A stretch of 41,592 bases of DNA, taken from Bacteroidales bacterium. Lineage in GTDB: Bacteria; Bacteroidota; Bacteroidia; Bacteroidales; JAQXIO01. The stretch is taken from NCBI GenBank assembly GCA_029007825.1, contig JAQXIO010000070.1:1-41592 (forward strand), in the 5' to 3' direction. Under the pieces are notes generated by a model. The model was not told the origin of the DNA and did no database searches. It saw only the letters and a list, made by a program, of their open reading frames with translations. Numbering within the stretch: the first letter of the stretch is position 1; each line of letters begins with the position of its first letter. The position numbers and the translations under genes were made by a program. This document shows positions 34,569-41,592 of the stretch, piece after piece.

Positions 34569-34647
34569 ATATTCTTTCCTCTCACGTTTCTTTGACCGGA
34601 AAATCTTATATACTCAATAATATTTTACCCCAATATATATTATAAAA

Positions 34648-35664
34648 CTATCTGACCCGCAGTTTCATTCCGACCTGTAGCACCTTATTTAAGGTAATAT
34701 TATTAAGTTTACAGAGATTATCGAGGGTAGTATTATATTTCCGGGCAATTGCATAAAGCGTATCCCCCTTTTGAACTTTATACTCTTTTACTTCGGACGA
34801 AGTAGCCGACGACGCTTGCGATGTTTCAACCGCCTTGTCGGATTTAGCCGAAGCTGCTGCAGTCCACGAGTTTTGTTTCGACGATTTACGAAGCTCATCA
34901 GGTTTCTTAAATGCATAGCTGTTATTCGGGCGCTTTAAAAGATAAACGACTCTCTGACATGGTTCTTCCTTCGCAAAATCAAAAAATTTATTCGGATTTA
35001 CATGCTCTCCCATTATCCGGACTTCAAAATGAACGTGTTCGGTGGTAGCCCGTCCTGTTCTTCCGGTCAGGGCAATAGGCTGGCCGGATGTAACACAATC
35101 GCCGATATGCACCAGATTTTTAGAATTATGACTGTAAACAGTTTCCAATCCATTATAATGACGGATTACCACCACTTTTCCATATCCGCCATAGGTCTGG
35201 CTCATGCGCACGACGCCCGGAAAAACCGCACGTATCGTATCTCCTGCAAATGTTTTCAGGTCGACCCCCGTATGGGAGCGACGCGAACTGGTCATATACT
35301 GTGAAATAGCTTTAGCACCGGGAAGCGGAAAGCAGAAGTCTTCGTTAAAAAAAATACAGAGCGTATCCGAATCTTCAAACGGATTATGATTTACAGTACG
35401 GACATGCTGCATATCATACCCGGTAAAATTAAACTTTTTTGGCGGAGCCTCTAAGGCTATTACAGGAGATTCTTCCAAAGGTACCGGTACAGAGGTAAGA
35501 GATTTATTATCTTCAACGGCTATATCCGGTTTTATTTCTCCTATTTCTAATACCTGTTTCATTTCGGGTGTCGATGACTCTTTTTTAGCTATTTTTCCGG
35601 ATAACGCACACCCTGAAAAAAGTAGAGAGATCGATAAACAGGAAATTATTTTCGGAATGTTCAT
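34648..35664 (-). CDS. M23 peptidase lipoprotein with C-terminal LysM
   Basis: 338 residues from the ATG at 35664; the in-frame start at 35694 is rejected because it lies on the -7 box. A signal peptide ends in a lipobox (LLFSGC, Cys19). The M23/LytM domain spans about 125-235 with zinc ligands in HTGVD and HVHFE, so it looks catalytically competent. A Ser/Ala-rich linker leads to one C-terminal LysM module (KEYKVQKGDTLYAIARKYN). It probably cleaves peptidoglycan cross-links during growth or division, or activates amidases as NlpD does. Its own promoter is upstream and the gene is convergent with guaA. Confidence 0.92.
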   Translation of the reverse strand: MNIPKIISCLSISLLFSGCALSGKIAKKESSTPEMKQVLEIGEIKPDIAVEDNKSLTSVPVPLEESPVIALEAPPKKFNFTGYDMQHVRTVNHNPFEDSDTLCIFFNEDFCFPLPGAKAISQYMTSSRRSHTGVDLKTFAGDTIRAVFPGVVRMSQTYGGYGKVVVIRHYNGLETVYSHNSKNLVHIGDCVTSGQPIALTGRTGRATTEHVHFEVRIMGEHVNPNKFFDFAKEEPCQRVVYLLKRPNNSYAFKKPDELRKSSKQNSWTAAASAKSDKAVETSQASSATSSEVKEYKVQKGDTLYAIARKYNTTLDNLCKLNNITLNKVLQVGMKLRVR

Positions 35665-35691
35665 ACTCTGTCTGATAAGAAATGATCTTTG

Positions 35692-35699
35692 CAAAGTTA
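35692..35699 (-). promoter_or_regulatory. -7 box for the M23 lipoprotein gene
   Basis: Minus strand TAACTTTG, 27 nt upstream of the ATG at 35664. Confidence 0.55.
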
Positions 35700-36063
35700 T
35701 AAATTATTTCAGTATTATAGAATTTTGTTCCCTGGTAATCAATAAATACGACCGATCCGGAATAAATAGAGTTCCATCATTTTCTTGTCCATACCCTAAT
35801 TCTCATGAAGAATCTTTAGTCGGATAAAACAGATGTTTTACCAACTCGATAAATACAAAACAAATAACTTATGGGTATAAATCAACACCCATAATCAAAT
35901 TATATATTATTCCGCATATTTCGTAACACTACTTCCTGTTTTTTTTACATTAAGCTTATTTTCTTTCTTTAAGAGCAAATAAATCAGATTTTTATTGTAT
36001 TTTCGCAACGTTGCTTAATTGTAAATTAATTCTATACCAATCATGTGAAACAATATTTTTATC
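35700..36063. other. intergenic region with an inverted repeat
   Basis: No gene seen. It contains an 8-bp inverted repeat: TTATGGGT at 35869-35876 and ACCCATAA at 35887-35894, separated by 10 nt, about 340 nt upstream of the first mannanase. It has no T-run, so it looks more like an operator than a terminator. Confidence 0.4.
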
Positions 36064-36093
36064 TTGTTTCTTTTTATCCGAGCGATAAATTTG
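36064..36093 (+). promoter_or_regulatory. promoter candidate for the mannanase pair
   Basis: TTG at 36064-36066 and TAAATTTG at 36086-36093 with a 19-bp spacer. It predicts a leader of about 135 nt before the ATG at 36234. Confidence 0.6.
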
Positions 36094-36233
36094 TCATAAT
36101 TCAAATGCAATCAACTCCACATCCTATTCAGGGATAATGAAAGAATTTCATAATTCTCTTCATGGAATCAGCTAATTATTAAAACTCAAATATATTATTA
36201 CACACCATTCAACTATCAAATCTTTTTTACATC

Positions 36234-37280
36234 ATGAGAACTAAAACTTTTTTATTTATGCTGTTACTCCTTTCGGTAACAGTACAACAATCTTTCGCTC
36301 AGGCAAAACCTGTCAACCCGAATATATCGCCCAAAGCAGCCGAATTATTGGCTACATTACATAAAATCAGCGGGAAATACACTCTTTCCGGACAGCACAA
36401 TTATATTCACAGCATCAACAGAAGTTCAGACTCGACAAAAGTAATAACCGGTAAAACTCCGTTAATATGGGGTGCCGATGTAGCTGATTCTCGTCCGGGT
36501 AATCATGAAAAAATTGTACGGGAGGCAATACGACATCATAATGACGGTCTGATCATAACACTGATGTGTCATGCCCGTGTGCCTAAAGCCGATACGGAAA
36601 CCATATTAAAAGACCGCAGCAAAATGAAAAAACTGAAAAAAGGAGAAATACCAAATTCATGGTATAAAATGTCGGATAAAGAATGGTTGGAAATCCTGAC
36701 CCCCGGAACACCTATGCACGAGCAATGGCTAAAGGATATAGACAAAGCAGCAGAACCACTTAAAGCATTGCAAGCCCAAAATATTCCGGTATTATGGCGT
36801 CCGTACCATGAAATGAACGGCATGTGGTTCTGGTGGGGAAACCGCCGCGGTGAAAACGGATATGCCAAATTATGGAAAATGATGTACGACCGCTATACAA
36901 ACTACCACAAACTGAACAATCTGATATGGGTATGGAATGCAAATGCACCGCGTGACTGGAAGGACGATGAAGCATACGATTATGAACTGTTCTACCCGGG
37001 CGACGACTATGTCGATGTACTTGCTGCGGATGTATATAAAAATGACTTTAAGCAATCACATCACGACCAATTGCTCACATTGGGAAAAGACAAAGTTATT
37101 GCTTTGGGCGAAGTCGGAGTCGCCCCTACGCCCGAAATCTTAGAACAACAGCCTAAATGGGCATGGTTTATGATCTGGGCTGAATTTAACTGGAACGCAA
37201 ACACCCCCGAAGCCATGAAAACGCTACACAATAGTCCGCATGTCATAACCAAAGAAAATGCTTATTTAATCAAACAATAA
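36234..37280 (+). CDS. GH26 beta-mannanase, secreted
   Basis: 348 residues with a signal peptide ending at SFAQ (residue 23) and a single glycoside hydrolase family 26 domain. The acid/base Glu193 is in RPYHEMNG and the nucleophile Glu293 in IALGEVG. The aromatic subsite motif WFWWGNRRGE and WNANAPRDW are present. It hydrolyses internal beta-1,4-mannosidic bonds of mannans. The copy lacks a lipobox, unlike its tandem partner 24 nt downstream, so one enzyme is probably periplasmic or released and the other surface-anchored. No SusC/SusD or other mannan genes lie nearby. Confidence 0.93.
   Translation: MRTKTFLFMLLLLSVTVQQSFAQAKPVNPNISPKAAELLATLHKISGKYTLSGQHNYIHSINRSSDSTKVITGKTPLIWGADVADSRPGNHEKIVREAIRHHNDGLIITLMCHARVPKADTETILKDRSKMKKLKKGEIPNSWYKMSDKEWLEILTPGTPMHEQWLKDIDKAAEPLKALQAQNIPVLWRPYHEMNGMWFWWGNRRGENGYAKLWKMMYDRYTNYHKLNNLIWVWNANAPRDWKDDEAYDYELFYPGDDYVDVLAADVYKNDFKQSHHDQLLTLGKDKVIALGEVGVAPTPEILEQQPKWAWFMIWAEFNWNANTPEAMKTLHNSPHVITKENAYLIKQ
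36969..37095 (+). repeat. paralogous near-identical segment, copy 1 of 2 (partner 38031-38157)
   Basis: The 127 bp in the first mannanase align without gaps to 38031-38157 of the second, offset 1062 bp. Most differences are at synonymous sites, and 23 consecutive bases at the start of the block are identical. The block encodes EAYDYELFYPGDDYVDV and following residues. Confidence 0.8.
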
Positions 37281-37304
37281 TCTAATTACATTTAAATTAC
37301 TTTC

Positions 37305-38351
37305 ATGAAACAATTTATTTTTTCACTGATCTTGCTTACCGTTGTTGTTGCGGGATGCAATCAACAACGTAACTCCGCTCCGGAAAAAGAAAAAGTATCG
37401 GCAAAACCGGCTAATCCGAAGGCAACACCGGAAGCAGTAAAACTTCTTACCTTTCTTCACGATATTAAAGGTAATCATACCGTAGCGGGACAACATAATT
37501 ATCCCTACGAGCTATCCCGCTGTACGGATTCAACTTTTCACTACACTTCAAAAACTCCGCTTTTATGGGGAAGCGATTTCACATGGATGGGAACGAATGC
37601 CAAACGCGACTCAATGGTAGAAGAAGCTATAAAACGTTATAACGACGGCTACATCGTTACGCTTATGTGGCATGCAAACCCACCGTTAAAAGAACGCTCG
37701 GATTCGAAAAAATTTCATGCCTGGTATAAAATGCCGGAAGAAGAATGGTTGGAAATACTCACTCCAGGCAGCGAAATGAATCAAATATGGCTAAATGATG
37801 TCGATGCCGTTGCCATACAACTAAAAAAACTTCAGGCTGCCAATATTCCTGTCCTTTTCCGTCCGTACCACGAAATGAATGGTGCATGGTTCTGGTGGGG
37901 AAATCGTCGCGGAGAAAACGGTTTTACGAAACTATGGAAAATGATATACGATCGCATGGTAAACTATCATGGTCTTAATAATATTTTATGGGTATGGAAC
38001 GCAAATGCGCCACGCGACTGGGAAAACGACGAAGCATACGATTATGAACTGTTTTACCCGGGCGACGACTACGTGGACGTACTTGCAGCCGATGTATATA
38101 AAAATGACTATAAGCAATCTCATCATGACCAACTGGCCGCATTGGGAAAAAACAAAATAATAGCATTGGGAGAAGTCGGGGAAGCTCCTACTCCTGAGAT
38201 TCTACGTCAGCAGCCTGAATGGGTATGGTTTATGGTCTGGGCACATTTCAACTGGTTGGCAAACAGTCCGGAAACCCTGACTACATTGCATAACGACTCT
38301 TGTGTGATTACAAAAGAAAATTTAAAGGATACAGGATTAAACTTCAAATAA
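37305..38351 (+). CDS. GH26 beta-mannanase, lipoprotein
   Basis: 348 residues; the signal peptide ends in a lipobox (VVVAGC, Cys18). The GH26 catalytic pair is Glu190 (RPYHEMNG) and Glu290 (IALGEVG). It is a tandem paralogue of the preceding gene. Identity is high in the catalytic half, and there is a near-identical DNA segment (see the repeat feature), but the first 90 residues and the loop after about 125 (a shorter PPLKERSDSK insert versus a longer one upstream) diverge, which suggests differing subsite specificity. A strong terminator follows. Confidence 0.93.
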   Translation: MKQFIFSLILLTVVVAGCNQQRNSAPEKEKVSAKPANPKATPEAVKLLTFLHDIKGNHTVAGQHNYPYELSRCTDSTFHYTSKTPLLWGSDFTWMGTNAKRDSMVEEAIKRYNDGYIVTLMWHANPPLKERSDSKKFHAWYKMPEEEWLEILTPGSEMNQIWLNDVDAVAIQLKKLQAANIPVLFRPYHEMNGAWFWWGNRRGENGFTKLWKMIYDRMVNYHGLNNILWVWNANAPRDWENDEAYDYELFYPGDDYVDVLAADVYKNDYKQSHHDQLAALGKNKIIALGEVGEAPTPEILRQQPEWVWFMVWAHFNWLANSPETLTTLHNDSCVITKENLKDTGLNFK

Positions 38352-38402
38352 GATATTTTTTCGGAAGTTTTCCGAAAAACAGACGATTTACAATTTACAG
38401 AT

Positions 38403-38438
38403 AAAAAGCGGAAGGTTATATATAACTTTCCGCTTTTT
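38403..38438 (+). terminator. intrinsic terminator after the mannanase pair
   Basis: A 16-bp stem (38403-38418 with 38423-38438), one G-T wobble, TATA loop, with a T-run (38434-38438) at the 3' side. The A-run at the 5' side could also allow termination in reverse. Confidence 0.85.
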
Positions 38439-38515
38439 CATTCATTCCCGTTCAATCCGTCAACATAACACATAAAATTCATTTTAATAAGGAGTATAAG
38501 TCTTTACAAATTCGT

Positions 38516-38523
38516 TATTTTTG
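38516..38523 (+). promoter_or_regulatory. -7 box for the reductase-uxuA genes
   Basis: TATTTTTG, 28 nt before the ATG at 38552; no convincing -33 TTG. Confidence 0.5.
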
Positions 38524-38551
38524 TTGTGTATTGTATAAAACTATTACAGCG

Positions 38552-39364
38552 ATGAAGAATCTTTTCTGTATTAAAGATAAAGTAATTCTCCTAACCGGAG
38601 GATGCGGTATTCTGGGCTCATGTATGTCCCGGCATTTAGCAGAACAGGGAGCAAAAGTCATTATTCTGGACCGGAATGAAGAAGCCGGTAAAGCATTGGT
38701 CGACTCAATTCTGAAAGAAGGAGGTGAGGCTCTCTTTTTAACGACAGATGTTCTTAATAAAGAAAAACTGGAAGAAAATAGACAGGCAATACTCGAACGT
38801 TACGGACGCATCGACGTCTTAATCAACGCTGCAGGCGGCAATATGGCCGGTGCAACCATAGGCCCAGATCAAACGATCTTCGATCTTGAACTGGAAGCGT
38901 TCAGGAAAGTCGTCGATCTAAATCTCTTCGGCACCGTTATCCCGACTATGGTATTCGCGGAAGTTATGGCAAAACAAAAAAGCGGAAGTATTATCAATAT
39001 TTCTTCCGAATCAGCAATGAGACCCCTTACCCGTGTAGTAGGATACGGAGCCGCTAAAGCTGCCGTAACTAACTTTACCAAATATATGGCAGGAGAACTT
39101 GCATTGAAGTTCGGAAGCAACATACGGGTAAATGCAATGGCTCCCGGATTTTTCCTTACGGAACAAAACCGGACTTTGCTGACAAATCCGGATGGCTCCT
39201 ATACAGACCGGGCAAAAACGATTATTGCGCATACACCGTTCGGCCGTTTTGGAGAGCCCGAAGAGCTATTGGGAACTCTGCAATGGTTGTCAAGCGACGC
39301 TTCTAAATTCGTTACAGGCACTGTAACTCTCATTGACGGGGGATTCGATGCATTCAGTATTTAA
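38552..39364 (+). CDS. short-chain dehydrogenase, probable D-mannonate oxidoreductase (fructuronate reductase)
   Basis: 270 residues from the ATG at 38552; an in-frame TTG at 38531 is rejected. Classical SDR: cofactor motif GGCGILG at 16-22, NAAG at 92-95, and the catalytic Tyr165-X3-Lys169 in GYGAAKAA with a Ser near 152. The gene lies 43 nt upstream of uxuA. In Bacteroidetes, an SDR replaces the long-chain UxuB and reduces D-fructuronate to D-mannonate, so the linkage supports that assignment, although a general SDR role cannot be excluded. Predicted cytosolic. Confidence 0.85.
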   Translation: MKNLFCIKDKVILLTGGCGILGSCMSRHLAEQGAKVIILDRNEEAGKALVDSILKEGGEALFLTTDVLNKEKLEENRQAILERYGRIDVLINAAGGNMAGATIGPDQTIFDLELEAFRKVVDLNLFGTVIPTMVFAEVMAKQKSGSIINISSESAMRPLTRVVGYGAAKAAVTNFTKYMAGELALKFGSNIRVNAMAPGFFLTEQNRTLLTNPDGSYTDRAKTIIAHTPFGRFGEPEELLGTLQWLSSDASKFVTGTVTLIDGGFDAFSI

Positions 39365-39407
39365 CGGAAATATACACACTTTCTGTTTCTAACTAAAAAC
39401 GATTATT

Positions 39408-40577
39408 ATGTATTTATGTGAACAAACATGGCGCTGGTATGGTCCTAACGACCCTGTTACACTATCCGATATACGTCAGGCGGGAGCTACAGGAATTGTA
39501 AATGCACTGCACCACATTCCGAACGGAGAGGTGTGGAGTACCGAAGAAATTCTTAAACGGAAAAAACTGATCGAAGAAGCTGGATTACGTTGGTCGGTTG
39601 TCGAGAGTGTACCGGTACACGAGCATATCAAAACACAAACAGGCAACTTTCAGAAATATATCGACAACTACAAAGAAAGTCTCCGCAACCTCGGCAAATG
39701 CGATATACGTGTAATAACTTACAACTTTATGCCTGTATTAGACTGGACCCGTACTAATCTGGCGTTTCCCATGCCCGACGGTTCAAGGGCGCTCCGTTTC
39801 GAGCGTGCTGCCTTCATTGCATTCGATTTATTTATACTGAAACGCCCGGGAGCTGAAAAGGACTATTCTCCTGCCGAAATAAATAAGGCTAAAACCCGGT
39901 ATGAGGAAATGAATGAAGAAGATAAAATTCTGCTTACCCGGAATATGATTGCCGGACTTCCCGGCTCGGAAGAGAGTTTTACAGTCGAACAATTTCAAGA
40001 AGCTTTAGACCGCTATAATAATATAGATGCTGACCGGTTACGTGCCAACCTCATCTATTTTCTGAAAGAAATAACTCCTGTTGCCGATGAAGCCGGAGTC
40101 AAGCTCGTTATTCATCCGGACGATCCACCCTACCCCATCCTTGGATTACCTCGTATTCTGAGCACTGAAGACGATTTCAAAAAGCTGATAGAAGCTGTTC
40201 CTAACCCATCAAACGGGCTCTGTCTATGTACAGGTTCTTTCGGAGTAAGGGGCGATAACGATCTGGCTGGCATGATGGAACGTTTCGGTGACCGGATTCA
40301 TTTTGTACACTTACGGAGTACCAAGCGTGACGATGAAGGAAATTTTTACGAAGCCAACCATCTGGAGGGCGACGTAGATATGTATGGAGTCATGAAGAGC
40401 CTCCTGCTGTTACAGCAACGGAGAAAGTGCTCTATTGCAATGCGCCCGGATCATGGACATCAGATGATCGACGACTTAAAGAAAAAAACAAATCCCGGAT
40501 ATTCATGTATCGGACGTTTAAAAGGATTGGCTGAACTGAGGGGACTCGAAATGGGAATTGCCAAATCAATTCTCTAA
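39408..40577 (+). CDS. uxuA: mannonate dehydratase
   Basis: 389 residues, typical for UxuA. It dehydrates D-mannonate to 2-keto-3-deoxygluconate in hexuronate catabolism. Family motifs include WRWYGPNDP near the N-terminus, the metal/active-site segments LVIHPDDPP and [28 protein letters not shown], and RPDHGHQM near the C-terminus. It follows the SDR in the same transcription unit, so the pair converts fructuronate to 2-keto-3-deoxygluconate. The upstream isomerase (uxaC) and KDG kinase/aldolase are not in the window. A strong terminator follows. Confidence 0.97.
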   Translation: MYLCEQTWRWYGPNDPVTLSDIRQAGATGIVNALHHIPNGEVWSTEEILKRKKLIEEAGLRWSVVESVPVHEHIKTQTGNFQKYIDNYKESLRNLGKCDIRVITYNFMPVLDWTRTNLAFPMPDGSRALRFERAAFIAFDLFILKRPGAEKDYSPAEINKAKTRYEEMNEEDKILLTRNMIAGLPGSEESFTVEQFQEALDRYNNIDADRLRANLIYFLKEITPVADEAGVKLVIHPDDPPYPILGLPRILSTEDDFKKLIEAVPNPSNGLCLCTGSFGVRGDNDLAGMMERFGDRIHFVHLRSTKRDDEGNFYEANHLEGDVDMYGVMKSLLLLQQRRKCSIAMRPDHGHQMIDDLKKKTNPGYSCIGRLKGLAELRGLEMGIAKSIL

Positions 40578-40595
40578 ATATCCAATCGACAAGAT

Positions 40596-40636
40596 AAATT
40601 ATAGGGCTATCGGAAATCCGATAGCCCTATAATTTT
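40596..40636 (+). terminator. intrinsic terminator after uxuA
   Basis: A perfect 18-bp stem, 40596-40613 with 40618-40635, with a 4-nt loop and flanking A and T runs. Confidence 0.92.
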
Positions 40637-40808
40637 AAAGACGAATTTGTTTCCTGTTATCAGGTAACTGTATTTACCCGATTTCCATTATCTGAAAATC
40701 GCATAAAATTCACAATCTTATTCCTTTGCCTTCACAAAATATCTCTATATTTATTTTCTGAAATTCAATAAAACAGCTTCAAACACGCACTCGATTCAAT
40801 ATTTAACC

Positions 40809-41510
40809 ATGAAATACAACAGACGCTCTTTTATAAAATTAGGAGGAATAACAGCAGTCTCTTTACCTTTAGTAGGTTTCACAGCATGCAAAACTACAAA
40901 GGAGAACATTCAAAATAAAACAGAAATTTCCCCAAACAAAGAACTTAAAAACATTGCCGGACTTTATAATCTCAACCATATCCCTTTCTCTTCACCAGGA
41001 TCTTATCTCAAGATATCCGGCAGATGTGCATCCGGGAAAGGACGCATAATGATATCGACCGTCAGGAAAATACCCTATATCGATTTTGCGACGCAAGATT
41101 CACCTTTCGACTATTACGAAATCGCTCTATTCAAAGACGGGAAAGAAATTTCTTATGCAGCCGGCAGCAACAGTTCTTATGTTTCATTAGAGGGTAAAGG
41201 CGCAACTGCCCGCATCTCGATACGGGAACAGGAGACATTCGTATTCGACGTAAGAGGCGGAGACCTTGTCTTTCTTCCCGTACACTCTTGCGCTGCAATT
41301 CAGGAGATTAACCCTTCTTTTTATTTACTTAACGATTACAGGGGAATGTGTTTTCATCAAATACGAGCCGGAGAGGGTACAAATCTCAAAGCAACAGCGT
41401 CATCGACCGTTTCGGGCACTACAGGACCTTATCACGATATACCCTACACCTTCACTTTTAGTGGAGAAACCACAGCAAGCGGTGCATACGCTTTAACCGT
41501 CAGGGATTAA
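40809..41510 (+). CDS. Tat-signal/lipobox protein of unknown function, probably frameshifted
   Basis: 233 residues as read. The N-terminus carries a twin-arginine motif (RRSFIKLGG, 5-13), a hydrophobic stretch and a lipobox ending at Cys27 (GFTAC), so it may be Tat-exported and lipidated. The body (about 50-230) is beta-rich and unrecognised. The frame ends abruptly in TAA at 41508-41510, but the sequence stays open in the -1 frame from 41504 to the window end, with a sensible continuation (KWNTPLPILDDV, INEKEW). A missing T in the run at 41507-41508 would account for the break, restoring VRDLKWNTPLP. This gene is probably one longer protein disrupted by a real or sequencing frameshift. Confidence 0.7.
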   Translation: MKYNRRSFIKLGGITAVSLPLVGFTACKTTKENIQNKTEISPNKELKNIAGLYNLNHIPFSSPGSYLKISGRCASGKGRIMISTVRKIPYIDFATQDSPFDYYEIALFKDGKEISYAAGSNSSYVSLEGKGATARISIREQETFVFDVRGGDLVFLPVHSCAAIQEINPSFYLLNDYRGMCFHQIRAGEGTNLKATASSTVSGTTGPYHDIPYTFTFSGETTASGAYALTVRD

Positions 41511-41592
41511 AATGGAATACTCCATTACCGATTCTGGACGATGTTATTTCCATAAATGAAAAAGAGTGGAATATGAAGAAGGCGGCAATGCC
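41504..41592 (+). pseudogene. continuation of the frameshifted protein, runs off the window
   Basis: Open in the -1 frame relative to the upstream gene: from 41504 to the window end, 29 codons without a stop, with a protein-like composition (KWNTPLPILDDV, KEWNMKKAAM). It is best read as the downstream portion of the gene starting at 40809. Extent beyond 41592 is unknown. Confidence 0.5.

Overview
The window is chromosomal DNA from a member of the Bacteroidota, most likely order Bacteroidales. The base composition is AT-leaning. There are no Shine-Dalgarno sequences, and promoters carry the Bacteroidetes -7 box TAnnTTTG, several with a TTG or TTTG about 17-21 bp upstream. Family content agrees: CHU_C/gliding-type C-terminal domain, DUF5686, DUF4293, PorT-like barrels, a Gly-rich single-RRM protein and a short-chain-type mannonate/fructuronate reductase. 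Genus cannot be fixed from sequence alone; a Barnesiella/Coprobacter/Dysgonomonas-like gut bacterium is a reasonable guess. No rRNA, tRNA, CRISPR array, insertion sequence or phage was seen.

Layout. 1-303: no convincing gene. 304-6718 (minus): a secreted glycan/glycoside module made of a large (alpha/alpha)6 glycosidase-like protein, then an operon of ribokinase, exported ADP-ribosylglycohydrolase-family lipoprotein and a second (alpha/alpha)6-like lipoprotein. 7327-9978 (plus): RRM RNA-binding protein, queC, a D-2-hydroxyacid dehydrogenase and dgkA. 9972-15907 (minus): PAP2 phosphatase, then an operon of CHU_C-domain protein, lytic transglycosylase and uvrA. 16000-18308 (plus): LysM/periplasmic-binding-fold protein coupled to an outer-membrane barrel. 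18288-21709 (minus): bamD-rpoZ-DUF4293 and paaK-ACT. 21982-24821 (plus): uvrB and a DUF1460 amidase-like protein. 24853-27850: DUF5686 outer-membrane protein divergent from a Crp/Fnr regulator. 27871-30130 (minus): miaA-kdsA-GNAT. 30338-32587 (minus): gapdh, a previously uncalled 29-residue lipoprotein gene, and a YtxH/holin-X envelope module. 32948-35664: guaA and an M23/LysM lipoprotein. 36234-40577 (plus): two tandem GH26 mannanases, then a fructuronate reductase and uxuA. 40809-end: a Tat/lipobox protein that appears frameshifted near the right edge.

How they fit together. Most of the window is housekeeping (DNA repair, queuosine, tRNA modification, KDO, GMP, glycolysis) mixed with envelope and peptidoglycan enzymes. 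The accessory parts are the two ends. The left end looks like a small ribose- or ribosyl-glycoside-scavenging locus without SusC/SusD; the right end carries mannan and hexuronate catabolism. The most notable unannotated signals are the ribokinase/ADP-ribosylglycohydrolase locus, the tiny lipoprotein gene upstream of gapdh with its own consensus promoter, a 19-bp palindrome in front of the uvrB promoter, a long-range helix in the RRM-gene leader, and a probable frameshift at 41508.
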